Source: Proales similis (Eukaryota; Rotifera; Eurotatoria; Ploima; Proalidae). From it: 64,000 bases of DNA. The DNA lies in the NCBI GenBank assembly GCA_019059635.1, contig JAGVRJ010000006.1, positions 930,001 to 994,000 of the forward strand, written 5' to 3'. Every line of letters begins with the position of its first letter. The stretch's first letter is position 1. Position numbers and translations under genes: made by a program. This document shows positions 41,196 to 52,331 of the stretch, piece by piece. The notes beneath the pieces were generated by a model, which was given only the letters and a program-made list of their open reading frames with translations, was not told the DNA's origin and ran no database searches.

Positions 41196-42958
41196 ATGCC
41201 CAAGAACAAGAGGTCTGCCAAATCGCGTAAAGAGCACGGATCCATTCGATCCAAGTCTGTTTCAATTTTTTTTTCTTCTTAATTATCAAACGATCCGTTT
41301 TACTTGAGCTAACAACGATTGATTGAAGGCTCGTGCCGGACGTTCTGTTTGTCGACGAAGAAGGCGAGCCTATCGAGGCTGGCCAAGAGAATCTGGTGTT
41401 TGTCGACGAAGATGGATATGAGCTGAGCGAAGAGGACGCGATTCGAAAGCTCGACTCTGGCAAATACATCGACTCGCGCTCATTTTACCAGCAGCAAGAC
41501 GAGCTGATTGTGGACTCAAATGACGAAGCGAATGAAGAATTTCGCTCAGCCGACAATGGTAACAACATGGACGAAGTTGAGGATATTATCGAGAGTGCAT
41601 TTGACGTGGCGCAGACTTCCCTGCCTGCCTCTGCATTCGGCTCGTTGTCTCGCTCGGCAGCTGAACGCTCCTATGAGCCTCAAGAAGTGGTCAGGGCTGT
41701 GAAAGAGAAGAAAAAGGAGAAGAACAACGAGAGAAGAAGAGAAAAGCATAGACGAGAGAAGCCTAGAAGCGAAAGGCATGCTGCAGACCAAGCACAAACT
41801 AACGGGCATTTTGAATCGCAGCAAGAGAGAAGAAAAGTCGAAGAATTTGAAATAATTGAACAAAGGCAATCCAAGCCTCGAATTCAGTCTCAAGCTTTTG
41901 AACAGCCGGCCTTTATCGAAAAGCCGTTGCGCGAGTTCGTGCAGTCAGATGGACAACAAAGAGAGCAGTTCATATTTGCAAGTGATGTTGTGAGCCAAGA
42001 CGCTGATCTCGGCGCTGTTCGCAGCAACAGTAGCCGAGCAATTCCAGCTTCGACCAGTGCTCATCAATCGGAAAGCTATTTCCAAGAGCCATTCGAGTCC
42101 CAAGTGATTTCAAGAGCAGACACGGCAAACATTAGCGCCCAGCCAGCTGAGTTTAGCATTGAAATTCATGAGGCGCCACCAGCAAATGTGGTCTCAAAAA
42201 GCTCCATATCAGCTGTATCGAAAAAATCCTCATCATCCTCATCTTCTTCCTCGTCATCTTCCTCATCAAACAACAAATCGAACCAGCAGGTGTTGAAAAA
42301 GTCTTCATCTATTGTACAAGCCGACACCAGTTTCAAGCTGATTGACGAGTTTGACGGCGAGAACTTTGTAATACGCCACTTGAAGCAAGTTGCCGTACTC
42401 AGAGGAGATCAACTGATTCGGGACGCCGCCTCAATTGACTATGCGTTTTTCGATCAGTTTTTCAACAACGCTGCTGAAACGGTCACTGGATCGGCCGATG
42501 AAGAGGACGATCCGTTCAAGTCTGGAATGTTCAAGGATGAAATCGTTGACATTGACTACGGAGCGATCGACGCCTTCACCAGCGCTCTAAATGTCGAGCT
42601 AAACCAAATAGAGAAGCAAAACTTCTCGGCAAATAACGCCCTCAGATTTCCGTCTCATGTGCTGACATCGAATCATTCAATGTTTGTGGAAAACCAAATG
42701 CTGCTCGGTGGCTATGACCCAAGTGCCTCAAGTCGCGAAGATCCGAATATAAATATTCAATTCTTGGACTCTGTTGATGAACTGGGCAGTGCGTTCGGCG
42801 CCGATAATGACTTCAAGTCGCACACGGCCAGCTTTGCGTCTATGTTTGACATTCAATCGCAAGCTGCATATTCATCTTGTGCGCCCGCACAGAACGAGAC
42901 CAGTTCAAACATATTTGCCAAAACTCATTCATGCGACGGTAGTGCGGTCTACAACTAG
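41196..42958 (+). CDS. Large low-complexity (disordered) protein of unknown function
   Basis: Two exons, 41196..41254 and 41329..42958 (74-bp intron), 562 residues. The short first exon is basic (MPKNKRSAKSRKEHG). Then comes an acidic start with an internal duplication (VLFVDEEGEPIEAG and LVFVDEDGYELSEED), a basic Glu/Lys/Arg segment (KEKKKEKNNERRREKHRREK) and a poly-Ser run (about residues 345-363). A more ordered acidic C-terminal half follows (FDGENFVIRHLKQVAVLRGD; AIDAFTSALNVELNQIEKQN). I recognise no family. The composition suggests a nuclear or granule-scaffold protein, which is only a guess. Its last 61 codons and 3' flank are duplicated downstream at 44582-44760. Confidence 0.75.
42228..42272. 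repeat. TCN serine-codon repeat inside the coding region
   Basis: A TCA/TCT/TCC tract encodes an uninterrupted run of serines in the low-complexity protein. This kind of tract can vary in length between individuals. Confidence 0.75.
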
Positions 42959-44378
42959 CTGCAATAATTAAAACGTAATTTCACCAAAAAATGCCTTTTT
43001 CTTGATCGCTTAGTCCATTTGAAATGCTTTGAATTTATTAGTTTGCATGCTAATAAAGAATAAAATAAATGTGCATCGCTTACACAAATGAAAACTTATT
43101 TAAAAATTGCTTCTGGCTAATAAATACATAACACTCTAATGCCAGTCTGTCGCGAGACGAACGCCGCCCGACCCTTGAACTCTTCGAGCGCAATCGAGTA
43201 CAGGCGCTGGTCGTCTTTTGTGAGCAGATCGATCCACTGTTGCACGCGGACAGGCAAGTCTTCGACTCGGTGCGGATCCTCGACTCCGTGTGTTATGCGA
43301 ACTCGCTCGGCCGCCAGTGCTTCCTTGCTCTTCTCACAGTCGCACTCTTCTCCGATGCTCATGCCGAGCTGGTACTTGAGAATGCAGATGCTCGCGTCGT
43401 AGTGCTCCACTAGACCGAAGAACCACAGGCGGCGCACTGTGGCCCGCAGTTCTCTTTCTTCATATCTCTTCAGAATCCCGTCATTCGTCGTGTGGTGTCC
43501 TTCTTCGCCTTCATCCTCGCAGAATAAATGACGTGTTTGCATGTTGTGCGGATGGTAGCAGTTAAAGTCACGCAAGAATTTGAGTAAAATTTCTGATGAA
43601 GCTTTTGATTTAAGAAATCTATTTGAAAAGTGTTCAAATTAGTCATAATTTTTCAGAAAATTTACTACTTTTCGCTTGTATTCTTAGACTCGGATCAGAG
43701 TGATTTGAGCCTTTCAGTTCGTCCAGCTGGGCAACAAAGTGATTCAGCCAGCGAGTGAAAGCGGGCACGTAGCCGATGGTGGTGTTCTCGTTGGGATCTC
43801 TCGGAAAGCCTGTATTGTTGGTTACCTTCCTGCCCCACTCATCATCTCTGCACTCCAAGTACTGTGAATAGACATGGGCAGAAGGTTCTCGGAAGAACGT
43901 TGCGGTCAAATTTGTGAGGTCTCTTGATTTGCGTAACATCGTTCGATAGCACAGTTCATCTCCTCCTGGAGAGCGAAACTTGAATCTTGCGTATCTGCTT
44001 ACTTGCAGGTTGAAAGAGACGCCAGCAGTTTTGGGTATGTGCATAAAGGCGATGAGAGGCTTGCGATTTTTGATGTAAGTAGCTCGAGCGACTTGTATTT
44101 CTTCGGGCGAGCCCCACCCTATAATCGAGCTGCTCTTTGGTGCTGAATATATAAAAAGCAAGCTGCATGGCAAGCTTATTCCAATAATGAAATAAAGATA
44201 TTTGCGAACATTCTTGAAAACTTTTGACATTTTCCCAAGAATTTTAAGATTCAATATCATGACAAGAAAACTTGGCTTTATTTTTAAATGCCTGAGAAAA
44301 TTGCCTGCAGTCATTTAAAACGAAGCATTCAACCATAAATTTGAATCTATCATAATTTTGATTATCAATTTTTCTGTA
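42773..44378. repeat. Tandem segmental duplication, unit 1 (about 1.6 kb)
   Basis: This unit covers the last about 185 bp of the low-complexity gene, its 3' flank and the whole sulfotransferase-like copy A. It is repeated as unit 2 at 44582-46182 with an offset of 1804-1809 bp. Intergenic parts are almost identical, including the matching 3' flank with AATAAA and the matching promoter-side sequence, so the duplication is recent or kept homogenised. Confidence 0.9.
43117..44314 (-). CDS. Sulfotransferase-like type II membrane protein, copy A
   Basis: Two exons: complement(43117..43592, 43666..44314) with a 73-bp phase-1 intron, 374 residues. An alternative start at 44230 (MSKVFKNVRKYLYF) gives a more usual 346-residue Golgi enzyme. 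After the signal anchor (YLYFIIGISLPCSLLFIY) comes the PAPS 5'-phosphosulfate loop FMHIPKTAGVSFN and the 3'-phosphate-binding motif TFFREPSAHVYSQYLEC. Both are arranged as in HS2ST/HS6ST-related carbohydrate sulfotransferases. Four NxT/S sites (NLT, NNT, NTT, NHS) lie between the motifs and the intron. The acceptor is unknown, probably a glycan. The two variable blocks (43910-43982 and 43441-43475) match copy C, not the adjacent copy B. Confidence 0.8.
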
Positions 44379-44581
44379 ATAATCTGTAAAAGTATTTACT
44401 CTTAAAAAAATTATTGCAAGCCCAAGCCGAGTTCTTTTAATAGAAGTTGTTCTTTACCCGTCAGTCATTCTTCCAATCTGCTACTATTTTTCTGATTTAA
44501 AGTTTTTTCCTTTCATTTCCGATTGGACAAATATGTAGCTAGACCTCAGTGCTCTCGGTTTGTGGCTGCTAGTATTCAGCG

Positions 44582-44756
44582 GTTGATGAACTGGGCAGTG
44601 CGTTCGGCGCCGATAATGACTTCAAGTCGCACACGGCCAGCTTTGCGTCTATGTTTGACATTCAATCGCAAGCTGCATATTCATCTTGTGCGCCCGCACA
44701 GAACGAGACCAGCTTGAACGAGACAAACTCATTCATGCGACGGTAGTGCGGCCTAT
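44582..44756 (+). pseudogene. Duplicated 3' fragment of the low-complexity protein gene
   Basis: Copy of the last about 60 codons of the gene at 41196-42958. It begins inside a codon (DELGSAFGADNDF region) with no start or upstream exon. It matches base for base as far as the AQNETS codons, then differs: the stretch coding SNIFAKTHS is replaced and a frame change follows. It can no longer make the original C-terminus. It was carried along by the tandem duplication and is probably inert. Confidence 0.85.
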
Positions 44757-44920
44757 AACTAGCTGCAATAATTAAAACGTTATTTCACCAAAAAATGCCT
44801 TTTTCTTGATCGCTTAGTCCATTTGAAATGCTTTGAATTTATTAGTTTGCATGCTAATAAAGAATAAAATAAATGTGCATCGCTTACACAAATGAAAACT
44901 TATTTAAAAATTGCTTCTGG

Positions 44921-46118
44921 CTAATAAATACATAACACTCTAATGCCAGTCTGTCGCGAGACGAACGCCGCCCGACCCTTGAACTCTTCGAGCGCAATCG
45001 AGTACAGGCGCTGGTCGTCTTTTGTGAGCAGATCGATCCACTGTTGCACGCGGACAGGCAAGTCTTCGACTCGGTGCGGATCCTCGACTCCGTGTGTTAT
45101 GCGAACTCGCTCGGCCGCCAGTGCTTCCTTGCTCTTCTCACAGTCGCACTCTTCTCCGATGCTCATGCCGAGCTGGTACTTAAGAATGCAGATGCTCGCG
45201 TCGTAGTGCTCTACTAGACCGAAGAACCACAGGCGGCGCACTGTGGCCCGCACTTCTCGTTCTTTATGCCTCTCTAGAATCCCGTCATTCGTCGTGTGGT
45301 GTCCCTCTACGCCTTCACCCTCGCAGAATAAATGACGTGTTTGCATGTTGTACGGATGATAGCAGTTAAAGTCACGCAAGAATTTGAGTAAAATTTCTGA
45401 TGAAGCTTTTGATTTAAGAAATCTATTTGAAAAGTGTTCAAATTAGTCATAATTTTTCAGAAAATTTACTACTTTTCGCTTGTATTCTTAGACTCGGATC
45501 AGAGTGATTTGAGCCTTTCAGTTCGTCCAGCTGGGCAACAAAGTGATTCAGCCAGCGAGTGAAAGCGGGCACGTAGCCGATGGTGGTGTTCTCGTTGGGA
45601 TCTCTCGGAAAGCCTGTATTGTTGGTTACCTTCCTGCCCCACTCATCATCTCTGCACTGCAAGTACTGTGAATAGACATGGGCAGAAGGTTCTCGGAAGA
45701 ACGTTGCGGTCAGATTTGTGAAGCCTTTTGACAAACGCAGCAACTGCCGATAGCAGACTTCATCTCCGCCTGGCGAATGCAACATGAATCTTGCGTATCT
45801 GCTTACTTGCAGGTTGAAAGAGACGCCAGCAGTTTTGGGTATGTGCATAAAGGCGATGAGAGGCTTGCGATTTTTGATGTAAGTAGCTCGAGCGACTTGT
45901 ATTTCTTCGGGCGAGCCCCACCCTATAATCGAGCTGCTCTTTGGTGCTGAATATATAAAAAGCAAGCTGCATGGCAAGCTTATTCCAATAATGAAATAAA
46001 GATATTTGCGAACATTCTTGAAAACTTTTGACATTTTCCCAAGAATTTTAAGATTCAATATCATGACAAGAAAACTTGGCTTTCTTTTTAAATGCCTGAG
46101 AAAATTGCCTGCAGTCAT
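44921..46118 (-). CDS. Sulfotransferase-like type II membrane protein, copy B
   Basis: Two exons: complement(44921..45396, 45470..46118), same structure and length as copy A (374 residues, or 346 from the inner Met). PAPS motifs FMHIPKTAGVSFN and TFFREPSAHVYSQYLQC are intact. Outside two short blocks it is nearly identical to A. In the first block (45714-45786) it reads MLHSPGGDEVCYRQLLRLSK, as in copy D (MLYSPGGDEVCYRQ). In the second (45245-45279) it reads ILERHKEREV, like copy E (ILEKHEEREV). This mosaic pattern suggests gene conversion after the tandem duplication. Likely a functional Golgi sulfotransferase; acceptor unknown. Confidence 0.8.
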
Positions 46119-46182
46119 TTAAAACGAAGCATTCAACCAAAAATTTGAATCTATCATAATTTTGATTATCAATTTTTCCGGT

Positions 46183-46597
46183 GCATAGATTACAAATGGC
46201 TTACAATCGGTTTTCTTGAGGTGAGTGGCAGGGTGAGTGAGTAGGCAACGAAGAGCAGAGGAAAGGTTCATCTTTAAAATAGATTCATATTCGATTGATT
46301 CTGTTGCTTTTATTTTCGTTCGTGATATTGTAATAAAGCCCAAATTATCGACCGAATCGTTAGTCAGTTGGTTTCACACGTTTCTTCTCGTTTCAAGATA
46401 ACGTCGAGTGTTTTATTTTTTTTTGATGAATATAACTTTAAGACAGATTGGACGGCATAATAGCCTGCGTCATGTGAATGGCGTGTAGTTAGGTCTGCAT
46501 TTGATTGCGAACCTAATCGTTGCTGACATAAGAATAAGCATAATGCCCTTGTAATGTGCCGGGCGACAGACAGTTATGGCAATGATCCGGTCTAAAT
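46183..46597. other. Upstream region of the DENND1 gene
   Basis: Unique sequence after the end of the tandem duplication. A T-rich tract lies near 46410. It presumably holds the DENND1 promoter. No other gene. Confidence 0.5.
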
Positions 46598-49500
46598 ATG
46601 AGTAATTTTCCCGACAACAGTTTGGCTATGCCCGTTCAAGGGGCATCAAGCCGATCGAAAGAACAAGTCCGTCGACCGCTGGGTCCCGATCGGTTCCTGC
46701 GCGCATGTCCTATTAATTATCAGCATCCGCATCTGTTTGTCGCCCTTTTCGAATTGGAATATTCGCAAGCCAACGGACTTGTCGAGGTGATGCTTCAGTA
46801 TCCAGAGTCGCCAAACGATCGCAGGGACGATCCTGTATCCAATTCAGACAAATACAATCAGCTGCGCGACAATGTCAAAAAGTTTGCCTTTCCCTATCTG
46901 CGGAATGTTAAGCCGAGCAGCTCGCCTCTGGTTCAATTCTACACGTTTGTGTTCACCGATATAAAGCGAATGCGCCTCTACGGCTATTGTCGTTCGGCTG
47001 GCCGTCAAGTTCTTTGCATTCTGTCCTACTTGCCCTGGTACAACGCGTTTACAACTGTTCTAAACAAGATATCGACGATTATAAACGAACGCGATGTAAT
47101 GCTCTTGATCGACTTGAAACCACGCCGATCTCATGCAATCTGATGAAATCTCTTTTAAGACAAGATCGTTGTATCATTTTCTGGAGGCGTTGTATGAATA
47201 CCAACTGCCGTCGCCCGGCGAGCCGGCGCACATTGTGTCTCATGATGGCCAAGAGGCAAGTCTATTATCCGTCCTGATCTACTCTCGGTCCTTGCTTACT
47301 TAGATGTGTTTTAATGAAGGAAATTCAATTTGAGTGCGTCGATCGCCGCATCCTTCCGAGTGTGAGAGAAAACGTAGGCTATTTTAAAAATCGATTGTTT
47401 GATCGATCGCCAATCAATTGCCGCTTCATTTATTCTTCAAGAGAAGTTTACTCAAATTCTTCGCTTTTTTCGACTTGGAGCTCATCACAAAGCTGTTCAC
47501 TGGCCTCTTGTTGGAGAGGAGCATCTTGATTGTGTCACGCGACCTTGAAAACTTGACCGCCTGTGCTTTTTCTTTTGAGCAGCTTCTCTATCCACTTGAG
47601 TGGCTGCACACATTCGCTCCGATCATGCCCGAGCATATCGACTCGGCCGTATTCAGCCAACCGTTTCCGTTCATTTACGGCGTGCACGAGTGCATTTACA
47701 AGACGTTGCTGCCAGTCGAGCACGCGATTGTTCTACTTGTCGACGAACGTCGCGTCTTAAATGCCGACAATGATCAGCTGCCGGCGAATGTGGCCGCTTT
47801 GCTGCAAAAGCGACTCCGAAATTTGATGGACGGTGAACACAGCGCCATGAATAGGGACGAGCTTCTCAAAACTGGCGCGCTCAAGGCTTTTAGAGACGCG
47901 GTGCTTTTAATCATTGACGACTACAGAGAGTACGTGCTGCCTAAAGGCGAACACTTTAAACTTGATGAAGAAGCGTACTTTGAATCGAAGCCAGACTTGG
48001 ACTTTTACCGGGAATTTCGCGTCACTCAAGCGTTCGAAGAGGTTGAATCACGCTTTCTGTTTCGACCTTTTTTAATTCTCAGCTCGACTAATGAACTTGA
48101 TTCTAGTTTTGCCGAGATCGAGGCGAATACCTTAGAGAAGAGCTAAATGCCCATTACAAACAAGACGCTTCATTTCAGCAAGATTACATTGACTATCTTG
48201 TCAAAGAGTTTAAGCAAGAGAACGCCAAGATATTTCGTTTCATCGTAAGTCGAGCGAATAACCAGATAAAGCTGATTTTCTCCTAACAGAACAAAATTAC
48301 AATCATTCACAGGACAAAGGCTTGAGAAACTTGGAACGAATCAAGAATCGAGTAAGCAGCGTTTTTATCTTCTTACTTTGATTTGCGTTTATTTATGACC
48401 GGCATCACTCGGTCCGTCGTGTGTGTGTGTGAGCTTGGGAGTCATTGAGAGAATGATCTTCCAAGTCTTCAAGTCCTCCTATCTACAAAGTGGATCATCT
48501 AGGGGGCAAAGAGTGTAAATCTTTATAGATGTGGATTTGGTGTGAATAAACAAGACCAGAGCAATGCTTGCTCTCTAAATCTGCGTGAATGAACGAGCCA
48601 ACAAACGAATGAAAGAGTCTGGCCGTTGTTGTCACTCGGATTAGGGGATGTTTAGCACATCGGTTGACAAATAGCCCTTGCGAGCATCACTGCCGCCGCC
48701 GTCTCATTAAATCGGTCAATCAAACTCGCGCCCTACAAAACGTCCATAATTTGCTTGTTATTAGCATCAATTAATCGAATAGCATTCTTTTCTAGGCCAA
48801 AGAAAAATCCATCGTGCAAAAATTGTTCAATGGCAATCAAATTTTGAGCAGCAAGAGCAAGCCGAGTAAATCGAACGAAATAGACAGGAACATGAGCATC
48901 GAGCCGAGAGTTCAAATGACCAACACAGCTGTTGAAAGTCAATCGTCTTCATCGTTCTCTTCGTCGCCCAATTTCTTGGACGATCATGTCCGCGAGCATT
49001 TAAAACGAGTTGCCCAATCCAGTCATGTGCTCGAAGAGTTTAACTCACGTGCAACAATCGATCTCTCCAATGACCCTCGTCTAGCTCAGCTGTCTGAGAT
49101 AGGCAAAGAAGAGGAAGAATATGAGCATGATAACAATAATGAAAAGCAAGATAAAGAAAGCAATCACGATGAAACCAAGGAGACGAGCAGCGAGCTTTTG
49201 ATCGATTTGAGCGAACTAGATGAAAGTCTGCCAAGTGCAAACATCGATTCAACCAGTCACAAGGACGAGAATTCATTCAAAAAAGATGAGTTGCTTGCAA
49301 GCTCCAGTTTCAGTCAAGTGCCGATCACCACGATTTTGACGCCAACTCGCGCTGAGAGTAAGCAAGGCCAGGCTGTCGGCATCGACGAGTTTGATCCAAT
49401 TTCAAACACTGCAGCCAGCTACTTGGGAAACAGCAGCACTTATGTCAGTAGTCGCACACAGATTGCACAATTCAACTTCACCAATCTGACGCCTCGGCCA

Positions 49501-49749
49501 TTTCAATTACAACCAACTCAATCTAGCAATCGGGCGCCTCTCAATACGATGAGCCAGATGCCAGCTTATCAAATAAACACGACAGCGCCAATTATCAGCA
49601 ATTTTAACCGAATGCCAATGAACCCGTATGCGCCGAGGCCCTTTCAAACCCTTCGAACTTGGTCTCCTGTGGTCAACTCAGCTCAAGCGAATAATAACAT
49701 GAATAGCCGACAACATTCATCACAGGACGAACCTGACTCGTTACTCTGA
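46598..49749 (+). CDS. DENND1: DENN-domain Rab35 exchange factor, DENND1 (connecdenn) type
   Basis: About seven exons. The first, 46598 to about 47090, encodes the upstream DENN: HPHLFVALFELEYSQANG, FYTFVFTDIKRMRLYGYCRS, VLCILSYLPWYNAFTTVLNK. Short exons near 47140-47260 and 47305-47360 follow. The core DENN (about 47470-48090) has TGLLLERSILIVSRDLENLT, YPLEWLHTFAPIMPEHI and FIYGVHECI. The dDENN comes next (AFRDAVLLIIDDYREY) and the helical end (REELNAHYKQDASFQQDYID). After an about 440-bp intron the last exon (about 48797..49749) is a disordered tail with LLIDLSELDE, fitting a clathrin-box motif, plus DEFDPIS. DENND1 proteins activate Rab35 during clathrin-mediated endocytosis and recycling. 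Orthology is clear from the DENN blocks; the paralog assignment rests on the clathrin-type tail. Confidence 0.85.
48360..48796. other. Large intron of DENND1 with a GT repeat
   Basis: About 440 bp, far longer than the usual 60-70 bp introns here. It begins GTAAGC behind RNLERIKNR and contains a GTGTGTGTGTGTGTGAG tract near 48418. No coding signal inside. Intronic enhancers or an alternative exon are possible. Confidence 0.5.
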
Positions 49750-50271
49750 ATCGCGTCCTAAATTCAACTTTTATCCAATCACACGATTATTGATATTATT
49801 ATTATTATTAAAATTATTATCTTTTCTCTTATTAATTATTATGGCACTTTTCGATTGTAATTTTATCAATTTTATTCTTCTTTTCTTTATCTTTTTTTTT
49901 TCAAATTAAAAACAAGATGAAAATAATCAAGAGAATGCTTTCGCCTGTATCTTTATTTTTTCTTTTTGAAAGCAAATACATTCGAAACATTTGAAATTGG
50001 CCTCGGTAATGTAAATGTGCGAATGCGATGAACGGTTTTAAATGTTCTCATCAATTAACAACTGAATATAAAAGCTCTGCTCTTACAAGACCAATGAATT
50101 CAAATGCCGAATTTATTTTTCATTCAGTTTTCGAGTGCGACGTTGAAATCGAATTAAAGACCCGATTTCTGCCTTCAACATTCAAGAATCTTGTTCTGAA
50201 TCTTCGTCTTCATTTGGTAGCTCCTTTTTGCAAACGTCAATCACTGTTGTTTAAAGTTCACTGGCTGGCTC
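49750..50271. other. Region between convergent DENND1 and PUS1
   Basis: AT-rich with an ATT microsatellite (about 49787-49815) and an AATTAAAAACAAG-like poly-A region near 49905. Probable 3' UTRs; no gene. Confidence 0.5.
49787..49815. repeat. ATT trinucleotide microsatellite
   Basis: Tandem TTA/ATT units directly after the DENND1 stop, within its 3' UTR. Confidence 0.75.
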
Positions 50272-51857
50272 TCAGCTTACATTTGTTTTTATCAGCAGAT
50301 TCAATGCTCTTCCAACACCCGTGTAGTAACCTCGCACAAACTGGGGGTCTAGCACGCCAAAGTGACTTATTGGCAAACGTGAAAGCCAATGGAACATGCT
50401 TTTTACCGGCGCAATCAAGTTCACAGTATTTGCCCACTGAACAGAGTTAACCCAAGTTTAGACTTACCTTTTGTTTTTTATCTCCTCTCTAATTATGTGC
50501 GAGTAGATGAAATCTTGTTTAAAATTTTCTATGACTTGGGCCTCGTCCGTCCATTCGAGCGGCTTGTGGATACCATCCGAACCGAATTTCTTGTTGTAGC
50601 GGTCATAGTGGAGCTTTTCAAGTAAGAGACCGAGCGCAGGCGCCTTTGGCACGTCGACTTTGTGAGCCGACCAGCAAAAATCGAGCGTTTGCTGATTGGC
50701 AAATCCTCGCACAATAGCAATCACTTGACCGACCATTTTCCTAATCTGGTTGAGCATGAAACTCTGGCCTTTGATGCGGATTACGGCGAACTCGTGGCCG
50801 TCTTTTTCAAATGTCCGGCTACACTCAAACGAGATGATGAATCGCTTCGAGCTAGGATCTGTGTATTTTTTGCCTGATGTGAAGTTGTGGAAGTTGTGTG
50901 TGCCCACAAACAGCTTGAGTGTGTCGTTCACTTGTTGAATCACCTCGTCTAAATGCGAATTTGGTTTTGGTTCCATTTTTGTGTCGTGAAATTCAACACC
51001 AACCGGACGCCCTGTAGGCTTCAGTAAGAGGCTAAAAATCAAGCAGAGCCAACTAATTCATCGGACGTCTAACCCGTGGGCAGAATTTTCACTCACCTCA
51101 TCAATTGGACAGAAGGCATATGTGGGCAGAATGTATGTATAAGTGCGTCCGTCGCAGTTACTTTTTGAGTCGAAACCTTGTGTAACTTTGTTGAAACCTG
51201 CAAAACAAAGAGCGAGACTGTCTCGATAGTTTCTCGATTTCTGAAGAGCTAAATGGCCAACGAACCGAATATGCGGATTTGAGCGGGAAGGAGATCGTTG
51301 ACTCTTTGAATTGTATCCGGCTGCATTTCCATTTTAAGCGAGAGGAGATTCTCGGCCGCTGAGACGCCTTTGTCTGTGCGTGCCGCACGCTGGAATGACA
51401 TCTAGAGCCATCAAAGCTCATTAGACGTCAAATCGGGACAAATAGAGGTCAGATCGACGCAATTCAGTCGAACCTTGAACATTTCGTCCGCATGATTCTG
51501 CGGTATGGCATTTACTTTAACAAGAGCGTCCACGATTTCATCTTCTATTGTCCTATGCTCTTTGTCGGTCGGATTCCTTTCATCATTAAGAAATTGTTGT
51601 ATGAACTGGAATGACGTGCTCTTTGAGCTTGGGAGATTTAAAAACCTTTGCAGGCCGTAGTAACCTTCGCCGCAGTATCCAACGCACAGCGCGAACTTTT
51701 TCTTCTTTGAGCCTTTCGCATGCTCGCCATCCTCAGGCGTTTTGAACTTTTTCGCTTCCGATACTCCGTTTTCCTCTGAACAGGCTACCGCTTCAACTCC
51801 TCGACTGATCGTGCCTGAATTGGCGCGTTTTGTGAACAATTTGAACGAGCGCAGCAT
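50272..51857 (-). CDS. PUS1: tRNA pseudouridine synthase PUS1 (TruA family)
   Basis: Five exons: complement(50272..50398, 50468..51030, 51097..51197, 51266..51401, 51474..51857), 436 residues. The catalytic aspartate lies in SFQRAARTDKGVSAAENLLS, and LLPAQIRIF, GFNKVTQGFDSKSNCDGRTY and THNFHNFTSGK are TruA/PUS1 signatures. The enzyme converts U to pseudouridine in tRNAs (positions 27/28, 34/36) and some mRNAs, in nucleus and mitochondria. An ORF-only reading would stop at TAA right after KNKR (50464). That TAA is part of a GTAAGT donor, and a 69-bp intron leads to a last exon with SMFHWLSRLPISHFG, matching the conserved MAQWLSTLPIHNF of animal PUS1. I therefore extend the gene to 50272. Confidence 0.93.
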
Positions 51858-52331
51858 TTTGACTCTGCCGATCTAATATGGAGTGTAATTCGTATGAGCG
51901 GCAAATAATCAACTAGAGAGCAATTGAAAAAAATTTGAAATACAGTGCAAAACTAAATAAATTCATCTACCGACTCAAACTTGCAAAGTTGACTTAAGAA
52001 CCGTATGCTGTAAATTTTTCTCTGTTCGTTCTTTGAGAACGGGCTAAGATAAGTTAGAAGCTTTCAAGAAGGAAGATTTAACAATAATGAAAAGCAACGA
52101 GACTGAAGCAACCAAAAAACTGATACTCGAGAGCACGAAATGACTGCTAAAAAGCGTGCCAGATTGTAAAAATTAAAATCGATTTGAAAATTATGATTGA
52201 AAAAAAATTGATTCGTTTAAAAAGGGAGCGGAATTAATAATCATGGGTTTTAAAATTACATGAGAAATATTAAGGGAGAGCTAGAGATAAAATTAAAAAA
52301 TTCAAGGAAAAGAATTTAGTCATTTAGAGAG
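51858..52331. other. Divergent region between PUS1 and sulfotransferase-like copy C
   Basis: 474 bp of AT-rich sequence with no gene. The 5' flank of copy C here shows no evident similarity to the 5' flanks of copies A or B. Confidence 0.5.

Larger units (their letters stand above)
44582..46182. repeat. Tandem segmental duplication, unit 2 (about 1.6 kb)
   Basis: Second unit of the duplication described at 42773-44378. It contains the truncated gene fragment and sulfotransferase-like copy B. Similarity to unit 1 ends at about 46182, where the sequence changes from the shared TTATCAATTTTTC to unrelated DENND1-upstream sequence. About 200 bp of unique sequence (44379-44581) separates the units. 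Confidence 0.9.

Noticed and set aside
50028-50450. 140-codon open frame on +
   Set aside because: Lies antisense to the last PUS1 exon and DENND1/PUS1 3' flanks; no protein-like features.
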